Positions 8,215-15,491 of a DNA stretch of 34,510 nucleotides are shown piece after piece. The number at the start of each line of letters is the position of its first letter. The stretch's first letter is position 1. The notes beneath the pieces are model-generated. The model searched no databases and was not told the DNA's origin. It saw nothing but the letters and a program-made list of their open reading frames with translations. This stretch comes from Flavobacterium xanthum (GTDB lineage Bacteria > Bacteroidota > Bacteroidia > Flavobacteriales > Flavobacteriaceae): the NCBI RefSeq assembly GCF_900142695.1, contig NZ_FRBU01000035.1, forward strand, positions 1 through 34,510. Reading direction: 5' to 3'. The position numbers and the translations under genes were made by a program.

Positions 8215-8246
8215 AAAAGACTTTACAGCAATGTAAGGTCTTTTTT
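8215..8246 (+). terminator. Terminator downstream of the TAC-like module
   Basis: Stem AAAAGACTTTACA / TGTAAGGTCTTTT (one G-T wobble) with a 4-base loop is followed by a T-run. It lies about 120 bases after the chaperone stop. Confidence 0.7.
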
Positions 8247-8313
8247 GTTTTAAAGCAGTAATGAAAGTAATATAATTGTTAGGAAGTCATAAACCAGTTT
8301 TGCACATTCCCGG

Positions 8314-8375
8314 TTACAATTAATAGAAAAAGAGGATTCAAAACGTTTTGAATCCTCTTTTTCTATTAATTGTAA
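8314..8375. terminator. 62-bp perfect palindrome, bidirectional terminator
   Basis: The two 31-base arms meet without a loop at 8344/8345 (AAAAC|GTTTT) and are exact complements. Each side of the GAGGATTC / GAATCCTC core carries an A-run and a matching T-run, so it can terminate transcripts from both directions. It lies between the plus-strand TA module and the minus-strand reductase gene (16 bases after the reductase stop). Confidence 0.85.
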
Positions 8376-8390
8376 ACTACCTTAAAATAA

Positions 8391-9458
8391 CTACGGAATC
8401 AATCGATCCGCTCGAAGCTTTTCAAACAAATCATAAAACGAACCCTCGGTACTTTGATAAAGAGTAAAACCCAATTTCCTGCTTTTGGACATGTCCGTCA
8501 TCACTTCTATTGGTCGGCCCAAATCAAGATCCGTATGCCATGGGGAGGCTAACTGGTTTAAATCGGATTCTTGCAATCCATTTTCTGAGGCTATTTTTTT
8601 CCAAATTGCAGCATCTTCACTCATTTGTTCCTCAAGAGGATGAATCGTACCATCAAAACCAATTGCCTCAATTCCGAACGATTCCGCTAATTTATTCCAC
8701 AACCATTTCCAACGAAAGAAATCTCCATTGATCACGTTGAACGCTTCGTTTTGGGCAGCCTCTGTAGTGGAAGCCCATATCAAGTGCGCTGCTAAAACGC
8801 TGACATCGGTAACATCCGAAAGTCCGTTCCATTGTGCTGCTGAACCTGGCCACTGAAATGGCTTGCCCGTTGCTTTACAAATACTAGCAAATACAGCCAG
8901 CGTAGTCCCCAAATTCATTAAATTTCCTACCGCTTTCCCAATGATGGTATGCGGCCTGTGCATGCTCCATGTAAAACCATCTCGCGCGGCGGCAGCATAA
9001 ACTTCATCTTCTTGGGCGTAATAAAAATTTTCTAAATCAAGACGCGGTTGTGATTCTCTCAGCGGTGTTTCGGGCAAGAACCCTTCTTTGGCGTAAGCCT
9101 CAAACGGTCCTAGATAATGTTTCAGTCCGGTGACAAGCGCCACATGTTGCACGGATTGATAAGGTGCTAACGCTTCGAGCAGGTTTCGAATCATCAAGCT
9201 ATTAACACGTATATTTTCGGCTTCAGAATCCTGACGCATCCACGTGGTAATGTACACATGCGTAGGTGAAACCTCTTTTAAAGCTATTTTTAAATTCTCC
9301 AAATCCAAAAGATCAGCTGCTACAGGATGCAAGTTTTTGCTATTTTTTGGTGGATTTCTGGCCAGTCCAAAAGTGGTCCAACCTTTGGCGATAAGCTGAT
9401 CTGCGAGGTTACTACCAGTAATTCCGGTTACTCCTACTAAGAGTGCTCTATTTTCCAT
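8391..9458 (-). CDS. PRISE-type NAD(P)-dependent short-chain reductase (progesterone 5-beta-reductase/iridoid synthase-like)
   Basis: A 355-residue atypical short-chain dehydrogenase. The Rossmann motif is GVTGITG (9-15). The family's own signatures are present: TGLKHYLGPF with Lys113, and NFYY followed by ED (144-151), whose tyrosine is catalytic in plant progesterone 5-beta-reductases. The wider match (SMHRPHTIIG, then NLGTTLAVFASICK and FNVINGDFFRWKWLW) is that of the bacterial members, which reduce activated C=C bonds of enones. The physiological substrate is unknown. Length and motifs are complete. An inverted repeat sits immediately upstream of the ATG, and a Crp/Fnr-like regulator gene lies 93 bases upstream on the same strand. 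Confidence 0.88.
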   Translation of the reverse strand: MENRALLVGVTGITGSNLADQLIAKGWTTFGLARNPPKNSKNLHPVAADLLDLENLKIALKEVSPTHVYITTWMRQDSEAENIRVNSLMIRNLLEALAPYQSVQHVALVTGLKHYLGPFEAYAKEGFLPETPLRESQPRLDLENFYYAQEDEVYAAAARDGFTWSMHRPHTIIGKAVGNLMNLGTTLAVFASICKATGKPFQWPGSAAQWNGLSDVTDVSVLAAHLIWASTTEAAQNEAFNVINGDFFRWKWLWNKLAESFGIEAIGFDGTIHPLEEQMSEDAAIWKKIASENGLQESDLNQLASPWHTDLDLGRPIEVMTDMSKSRKLGFTLYQSTEGSFYDLFEKLRADRLIP

Positions 9459-9459
9459 G

Positions 9460-9487
9460 TTTGTATTTTAAAATTATAAAATACAAA
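9460..9487. promoter_or_regulatory. Inverted repeat just upstream of the reductase start
   Basis: Arms TTTGTATTTTA and TAAAATACAAA are perfect 11-base complements around a 6-base centre. The site ends one base before the reductase ATG, where a bound regulator or an mRNA hairpin would block expression. The neighbouring Crp/Fnr-like protein is an obvious candidate ligand. Confidence 0.5.
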
Positions 9488-9551
9488 TTTCGGAAATGCG
9501 ACAAAGACTATACAGGACATAGCGCACAGATAAAGTGTGACCTAAATCACG

Positions 9552-10073
9552 TCAGTGGGACAACCGACTTAAAGTTTCTCTTGAAATTCCAAGATAAGAA
9601 GCAACTAAAGTTTTGGGAAGGCGCTGAATCAAATCGGGATACAACTGAATAAATTGCAGGTATCTTTCCTCGGAGTTCTTACTCATTAATGATAGAATTC
9701 GGTTTTGAAGCGCAATATTGCCTGTAGTCATTTTTTGCAGAAAGAAGAATTCCATTTTGGGTAATGCTACACAGAGTTGATCTCTATTTTCCAGCGTAAT
9801 ATAATAGGTTTGCGCATCTTCCAAGCAATCGATATTGAGTGTAGCGTTTTCTTCCTTATAAAATCCTTGATTGTCCGTAATCCACCAATCTTCCATGGCA
9901 AATTGCAAAATATGACTCTTGCCTGATTGATCTACATAAAACGAACGTAACAATCCTTTTACAACAAAATGAACATAAGGAACTGGAGTTTCCTGCTGGA
10001 CAATGTATTGGTGTTTTTTATATTTACCAATTGAAAAATAAGTAAAGTAATTATGATTGAAAAAACGAATCAT
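9552..10073 (-). CDS. Crp/Fnr-family transcriptional regulator
   Basis: A 173-residue one-component regulator. Residues about 15-110 form the cyclic-nucleotide-binding-like beta-roll (HFVVKGLLRSFYVDQSG is the hallmark strand-turn), followed by the dimer helix and a C-terminal helix-turn-helix (LVASYLGISRETLSRL, about 156-171). Bacteroidota members of this group usually lack the residues for cAMP binding and often control an adjacent gene; here that would be the reductase. The N-terminus is about ten residues shorter than typical and overlaps the end of the upstream DUF2452 gene by 23 bases; no earlier ATG exists in frame before a stop. The protein ends right after the recognition helix, which is normal to slightly short. 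Confidence 0.85.
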   Translation of the reverse strand: MIRFFNHNYFTYFSIGKYKKHQYIVQQETPVPYVHFVVKGLLRSFYVDQSGKSHILQFAMEDWWITDNQGFYKEENATLNIDCLEDAQTYYITLENRDQLCVALPKMEFFFLQKMTTGNIALQNRILSLMSKNSEERYLQFIQLYPDLIQRLPKTLVASYLGISRETLSRLSH

Positions 10074-10473
10074 TCCCGTTAAGGTAAATCCATTTTTTAT
10101 CGCTATTCAATTTAAAAGTTCCTATATGTTCTTTGTTCCACTCATTAGGCCCAATTAAAGATAGAAAATGTACTCCTTGAGCGTCTCGGTACAAATGATA
10201 AATCTCGCCAATCACAGGTTCAAAAGAAAATTTAGCACTGTACACTAATTCATTCCACTCGTATTCCTCCATCAATTTTTGATACTGCAGTTTGAGTTCG
10301 TTGAACTTATTGCCTAACTCCTTGTTTACATTGTCAATCCCTCTGCTTTTCCAAGATACCACATCATCAACACGAATTACAGGGGCACCAACTCCGGTTG
10401 CGTAAGGTAAAATATTAGCGTTATACCCAGCTTCGGCAGTATAGACAACATTATCTGGTTTTTTATCTTCCAT
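10051..10473 (-). CDS. DUF2452 domain protein
   Basis: A 140-residue soluble protein of the DUF2452 family, widespread and uncharacterised in Bacteroidota. Recognisable parts are the N-terminal KPDNVVYTAEAGYNANILPYA, a central coiled helix (about 45-75) and the end domain with IYHLYRDAQGVHFLSLIGPNEW. No catalytic motif is known. The last residues (after KKWIYLNG) overlap the start of the Crp/Fnr-like gene, so the C-terminus may have been altered. Start ATG at 10473. Confidence 0.75.
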   Translation of the reverse strand: MEDKKPDNVVYTAEAGYNANILPYATGVGAPVIRVDDVVSWKSRGIDNVNKELGNKFNELKLQYQKLMEEYEWNELVYSAKFSFEPVIGEIYHLYRDAQGVHFLSLIGPNEWNKEHIGTFKLNSDKKWIYLNGNDSFFQS

Positions 10474-10642
10474 TTCTTTTCAGGTTACAAAACACAAAGC
10501 GGTGTTTTTTGTTTAAAATATTATCCGCAAAGTTAAACAAAAATTATAAAAAAATACCATTACAATCCTTTGTTGCCCACAATTGGAATTGGAAAACGCA
10601 AAATAGATTCATTGTGTCTATACAACACATATAATTTTTTAT

Positions 10643-10650
10643 TACATTTG
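10643..10650 (+). promoter_or_regulatory. Candidate -7 box of the GH3 gene
   Basis: TACATTTG matches TAnnTTTG, 40 bases before the GH3 ATG. A loose TTG-containing element about 25-30 bases upstream could be the -33 region. Confidence 0.45.
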
Positions 10651-10690
10651 GTACACATCAAATAAAGCTATTGACCTGAAAATAAACCAC

Positions 10691-13021
10691 ATGAAATCAA
10701 AAATTGTAATTCTCCCTTCCTTACTCCTACTCGCAGTAGGATTGCAGGCACAAACCAAATGGACCGAAACCACCAAAAGTACCTATAAATTGGTGTCGAA
10801 TAAAGGCGGTCAAACTTTAGGCTATTCGCCAAAATCAGGCATCAAAATCATTAAAGTAGCCGGTTTTGCTTTTAAAGATTTGAATAAAAACGGAAAATTG
10901 GACGTGTAAGAAGATTGGCGCAAACCAGTGGCAGAACGTGCCAAGGATTTAGCCAAACAAATGACAGTTGAACAAATGGCTGGTTTAATGTTGTACAGCA
11001 GACATCAAGCGATTCCAGCGCAAGAGGCTGGCATGTTTACGGGAACCTATCAAGAAAAACCTTTTTCTAAAAGTGGCGCCAGTACCGCTGATTTGTCCGA
11101 TCAGCAAATTGCTTTTTTAACCAAAGACAATTTGCGCCATGTATTAATGACCTCGGTAGCATCGCCAGATATTGCCGCGCAATGGAACAATAATATACAA
11201 GCTTTAGTCGAAGGAATTGGAATGGGAATTCCGGCCAACAATAGTTCTGACCCTAGAAATGGAGCCAATAAAGATGCGGAATACAACGCTGGTTCTGGTG
11301 GCGCTATCTCACAATGGCCGGAGGAACTAGGTTTAGCGGCAACTTTTGATGCTGCCATCACAGCACAATTTGGCACCATTGCAGCCGCAGAATACCGAGC
11401 CATGGGAATCGCCACGGCGCTATCGCCACAAATTGACTTGGCAACAGAACCAAGGTGGAATCGTTTCGTGGGTACTTTTGGCGAAGACCCAAAACTGGCG
11501 ACCGATATGACAAGAGCGTATGTAGATGGATTTCAAACCTCTATAAAATCAATTGACGCTTATGAAGGTTGGGGGAATCAAAGCGTGAATGCCATGGTAA
11601 AACACTGGCCAAGTGGCGGCCCGAAAGAAGGAGGTCGTGATGGACATTTTGCCTATGGTAAATTTGCAGTGTATCCAGGAAATAATTTTGAAACACACTT
11701 AAAACCGTTTACCGAAGGCGCTTTTAAACTAGATGGTAAAACTAAAAAAGCCTCCGCTGTGATGCCTTATTATACGATTTCGTACGGACAAGATAAAAAA
11801 TACGGAGAAAATGTGGGGAATGGCTTCAGTAAATACATCATCACGGATTTATTGCGTGATAAATAAGGTTATGACGGCGTGGTGTGCACAGATTGTCTGA
11901 TTACTGGGGATGAAGGAGCCAAACCAGATATTTTTTCAGGAAAATCTTGGGGTGTTGAAAAATTAAGTGTTGCCGAAAGACATTATAAAGTTTTGATGGC
12001 TGGAGTGGATCAATTTGGAGGAAATAATGATATCAAACCCGTTTTAGAAGCCTACCAAATGGGTGTTAAAGAACATGGCGAGACGTTTATGCGGAACCGC
12101 TTTGAGCAATCAGCAGTTCGCTTGCTTTTGAATATTTTTAGAGTGGGTTTGTTCGAAAATGCCTATTTAGATCCCATCGAAACCAAAGCTATTGTGGGAA
12201 AACCAGCGTTTATGAAAGCAGGTTATGACGCACAATTGAAGTCGGTGGTGCTGATTAAAAACCAGAATAAAACCTTGCCAATTGCAAAAGGAAAAACGGT
12301 TTATGTCCCTAAAAGAGTCACTCCTGCAGGAATCAACTTTTTTGGTCAACCCTCACCAGAAAAAATAGAATATCCAGTTAATTTAGAATTGATTAAGAAG
12401 TACTATACCGTAACGGATGATCCTGCTAAAGCAGATTTTGCGATTGTATTCATCAAAAGCCCAATTAGTGGCGGATACAGCAGAGCGGACAGGGAAGCTG
12501 GCGGAAATGGATATTTGCCCATCAGTTTACAGTTAAAAGACTATACCGCAGTCGATGCCAGAGTTCAAAGTATTGCTGCAGGAGATCCCGTAATTGACCC
12601 AACGATTACAAACCGTTCTTATGTGAATAAAACAAGTAAATCCAATTCATATCCAGATTTAAATACCATTCTGGAAACGAAAAAAGCTATGAAAGGAAAG
12701 CCCGTTATAGTCTCTGTCAATATCTCAAATCCTATGGTTTTTGGAGAATTTGAAAAAGAGGCAGACGCCATCGTAGGAGAATTTGGAGTACAAATAGAAG
12801 CATTATTGGACATTGTTTCTGGTAAAACCGAGCCTTCTGGATTATTGCCTTTACAAATGCCATTGAATATGCCAACCGTTGAAAAACAATTGGAAGATGT
12901 CCCTCACGATATGATTCCGTATATCGATGCTGTTGGAAATATTTATGATTTTGGTTTTGGATTAAACTGGAAAGGAATAATCAAAGACGCCAGAACGGTA
13001 AAGTATAGCGTTAAGAAATAA
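10691..13021 (+). pseudogene. Secreted GH3 glycosidase with two in-frame TAA codons
   Basis: A 776-codon frame for a family 3 glycoside hydrolase (beta-glucosidase-like), interrupted by TAA at 10907-10909 (codon 73) and 11864-11866 (codon 392). Frame is conserved throughout. It starts with a signal peptide (residues 1-20, cut after LQAQ). The EF-hand-like DLNKNGKLDV-stop-EDWRKP normally reads ...YEDWR, and LLRDK-stop-GYDGVV normally reads ...KYGYDGVV, so both stops most likely replace tyrosine codons. Catalytic-domain motifs are intact: KHWPSGGPKEGGRD (from 304) and the nucleophile Asp401 in VVCTDCL, nine codons after the second stop. The C-terminal alpha/beta sandwich domain follows (about 490-750). 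No full-length enzyme is expected without readthrough. Confidence 0.85.
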
Positions 13022-13035
13022 ATCAAAACCTTTTT

Positions 13036-13065
13036 AAAACCACTTATAATCATAGGTGGTTTTTT
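13036..13065 (+). terminator. Terminator of the GH3 gene
   Basis: Stem AAACCACTTAT / ATAGGTGGTTT (one wobble), loop AATC, then T-run. It starts 15 bases after the GH3 stop. Confidence 0.85.
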
Positions 13066-13100
13066 AATTCCTTTGCCCCCATAACCGGAAGTCAATTTCA

Positions 13101-13768
13101 AAAAACTAAAATTTTAATTTAACATATAAGTCATGTAAGTCGTTGTTGGTTAAACAAAATTAGGAATACACTTTCAGGACTATCAGTTTAAAAAGATCAA
13201 AATGAACAGTTTTTTCACCATTAAAGAATAAAGAAAAATTAAGATTTTTACTTGATTACGAACTGAACCAGAATATATTTTAAAAAACTTATATGCCTTA
13301 TATGTTTAAAAAAAATCATTAAAAACTAAGATTTTGATTTAACATATAAGTCATGTAAGTCGTTGTTGGTTAAACAAAATTAGGTAAACACTTTCATGAC
13401 GTATCTATTTAAAAAGGTCACGAAAAACAATTTCTTTAAAACCATTAAGGAATTTAAGGAAATTAAGATTTTTACTTTATGACTCAATTAAAGAATACAA
13501 TTTTAAAACTTATATGAACTTAAATGCCTTATATGTTTCAAAAATCACGAAAAAATTAAAATTTTAATTTAACATATAGGTCATATAAGTCGTTTTTGAT
13601 TAAACAAAATTAGGTAAACACTTTCATGACTTATCTATTGAAAAAGATCAAAATGAACAGATTTTTAAACTACTAAGCAACTAAGAAAAATTAAGATTTT
13701 ACTTGATTACGAACTGAACCAGAATATATTTTAAAAAACTTATATGCCTTATATGTTTAAAAAAAACA
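13101..13768. repeat. Three tandem copies of a ~225-bp intergenic repeat
   Basis: Copies start at 13101, 13321 and 13551 with AAAAACTAA-like sequence followed by AACATATAAGTCATGTAAGT, and end with ACTTATATGCCTTATATGTT, which is nearly the reverse complement of that beginning. Copies 1 and 3 share their second halves almost exactly (GATTACGAACTGAACCAG...), while copies 2 and 3 share GGTAAACACTTTCATGAC, a mosaic pattern that points to recombination among copies. The interior contains CCATTAAGGAATTTAAGG, also found (reversed) in the cluster near 26.8 kb. No coding frame is present between 13022 and 13897. Confidence 0.85.
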
Positions 13769-13849
13769 GAATTATTTTGCTTTAGCTACTGACTCTGTTA
13801 ATTCTAAGCAAAATTAAAAGCGATATGGCTCATTTTATTCCTCTTTTAC

Positions 13850-13857
13850 TATCTTTA
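13850..13857 (+). promoter_or_regulatory. Candidate -7 box of the sugar dehydrogenase gene
   Basis: TATCTTTA differs from TAnnTTTG at one base and lies 40 bases before the chosen ATG. Confidence 0.3.
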
Positions 13858-13897
13858 AAAAAGATTGTACTTATTCTACAGCTTAAAAATCAGACTT

Positions 13898-15022
13898 ATG
13901 AAAAAAATCACATTAGTTTCACTTTCCATTATATCTTTTCTTTCTTTTAGTTGCGATGCGCAGGTAAAATCCAATGACATTCCAATTAAAGACGAAGTAA
14001 AAAACTATACACTAGAAACCGTAGCTTCCGATATAGCCATTCCGTGGGGAATGACTTGGTTGCCAGACGGCACGATGTTAGTTACCGAAAAAAGCGGCGT
14101 TTTATATCACGTTAAAAATGGTACAAAAACTGAAATCAAAAATGTTCCAAAAGTCTATTCTCGTGGGCAAGGTGGATTATTAGATATTGCTTTACATCCT
14201 GAGTATGCTAAAAATGGTTGGATCTATATGACATTTGCTTCAGATGAAGGCGAAGGAACTGGTGGTCACACAAAACTCATTCGAGCCAAATTATTAGACG
14301 GAAGTCTAACGCAAATTGAATCCCTTTATAAAGCGACTCCAAATACTACAAAAGGGCAGCATTTTGGTTCCCGAATTGTATTTGACAACGACGGCTATTT
14401 GTTTTTCTCCATTGGAGAACGCGGGGAGCATTTTGTAAATCCGCAAGATATTAAACGCGATGGCGGAAAAATATACCGCTTAAACGACGACGGAAGCATT
14501 CCAAAAGACAATCCGTTTGTAGGTCAGACCGGAGCTAAAGAAGCGATTTACACCTACGGGAATCGCAACCCGCAAGGAATGGCAAAAAATCCCGTAACAG
14601 GAGCAATTTGGGCCCACGAGCATGGTCCTCAAGGGGGTGATGAAATCAACATCATAAAAAAAGGAGTCAATTACGGCTGGCCTGTTGTTACTTATGGTAT
14701 CGATTATGACGGAACAACAATCAGTAAAGAAAATGAAAAGCCAGGGATTGAAAAACCTATTTATTATTGGCTGCCTTCTATCGCGCCAAGCGGAATGACC
14801 TTTGTTACCAGCGATAAATATCCAGACTGGAAAGGACATTTGCTCGTAGGATCCTTGAAATTTCAATATCTTGAATTGCTTAAACTAAAGGGAAATGAAG
14901 TAATCGACAGACAAAAAATAGCCACTGGCGTAGGTCGCGTGCGAAACGTGGCGCAAGGTCCCGATGGTTATATTTATATGGGCGTTGAAGGAAAAGGAAT
15001 TGTAAAAATTATACCGAATTAA
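13898..15022 (+). CDS. PQQ-dependent sugar dehydrogenase (soluble glucose/sorbosone dehydrogenase family)
   Basis: A 374-residue exported beta-propeller quinoprotein. It oxidises an aldose or similar sugar in the periplasm using pyrroloquinoline quinone and passes electrons to a carrier. The family pattern is complete: IPWGMTWLPDGTMLVTEK early, RGQGGLLDIALHP, GQHFGSRIVFDNDGYLFFSI with the active-site histidine, GNRNPQGMA and HEHGPQGGDEINII...NYGWP. The start at 13898 is chosen because it gives a normal signal peptide (MKKITLVSLSIISFLSFSC); the cysteine may be lipidated, though the lipobox is weak. An upstream in-frame ATG at 13865 adds 11 residues that spoil the signal. The cytochrome c gene follows after 3 bases. 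Confidence 0.9.
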   Translation: MKKITLVSLSIISFLSFSCDAQVKSNDIPIKDEVKNYTLETVASDIAIPWGMTWLPDGTMLVTEKSGVLYHVKNGTKTEIKNVPKVYSRGQGGLLDIALHPEYAKNGWIYMTFASDEGEGTGGHTKLIRAKLLDGSLTQIESLYKATPNTTKGQHFGSRIVFDNDGYLFFSIGERGEHFVNPQDIKRDGGKIYRLNDDGSIPKDNPFVGQTGAKEAIYTYGNRNPQGMAKNPVTGAIWAHEHGPQGGDEINIIKKGVNYGWPVVTYGIDYDGTTISKENEKPGIEKPIYYWLPSIAPSGMTFVTSDKYPDWKGHLLVGSLKFQYLELLKLKGNEVIDRQKIATGVGRVRNVAQGPDGYIYMGVEGKGIVKIIPN

Positions 15023-15025
15023 ACA

Positions 15026-15469
15026 ATGCTAACAACAAAATTATTTTTAGGATTAGGCGTATTTGTATTGGGAAGCTTCTCATTCGAAAACCCATTTTCC
15101 AAAGACAACTATATTGATTTGAATACTAAAAACGCAGTTGTTTCAAAACTTCAGACGCCCGGAAAAGAAATTTATGCTGATTTTTGCATGCAATGTCACG
15201 GCGCTAACGGCAGAGGAGACGCTACAAACTTTCCTCCACTTGACGGTTCTGATTGGCTAAAAAACAAGAGAAATGAGAGCATTGCTGCAGTAAAATTTGG
15301 GCAAAGTGGTCCCATAATAGTCAACACTAAAAAGTACAATAGCAGCATGCCAGCGATGGGACTTACGGACCAAGAAGTGGCTGATGTGATGAACTACATC
15401 ATGACTTCTTGGAGTAATAAACAAACCAAAGTCGTTACTGAAAAAGAAGTAGCTGCCATCAAAAAATAA
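15026..15469 (+). CDS. Periplasmic cytochrome c
   Basis: A 147-residue mono-haem cytochrome c with an N-terminal signal or membrane anchor (residues 1-20). The haem site is CMQCH (54-58), and a distal methionine ligand lies in SSMPAMGLTDQEV (Met108 or Met111). The gene is 3 bases downstream of the PQQ-dependent dehydrogenase, so it is most likely the electron acceptor linking that enzyme to the respiratory chain. Its stop lies 22 bases from the convergent receptor gene with no terminator hairpin in between. Confidence 0.92.
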   Translation: MLTTKLFLGLGVFVLGSFSFENPFSKDNYIDLNTKNAVVSKLQTPGKEIYADFCMQCHGANGRGDATNFPPLDGSDWLKNKRNESIAAVKFGQSGPIIVNTKKYNSSMPAMGLTDQEVADVMNYIMTSWSNKQTKVVTEKEVAAIKK

Positions 15470-15491
15470 AATTCATACTTGGGATTGGAAT

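Noticed and set aside
8510..8731. Plus-strand frame opposite the reductase gene
   Set aside because: Antisense to a gene with complete family motifs; no own signal or family.
6826..11866. Genome-wide stop-codon reassignment
   Set aside because: Long intact genes in the window end at ordinary TAA, TAG and TGA codons and have none internally.
13022..13864. CRISPR array in the repeat region
   Set aside because: Units are ~225 bp, only three, with no short repeat/spacer periodicity and no cas genes.
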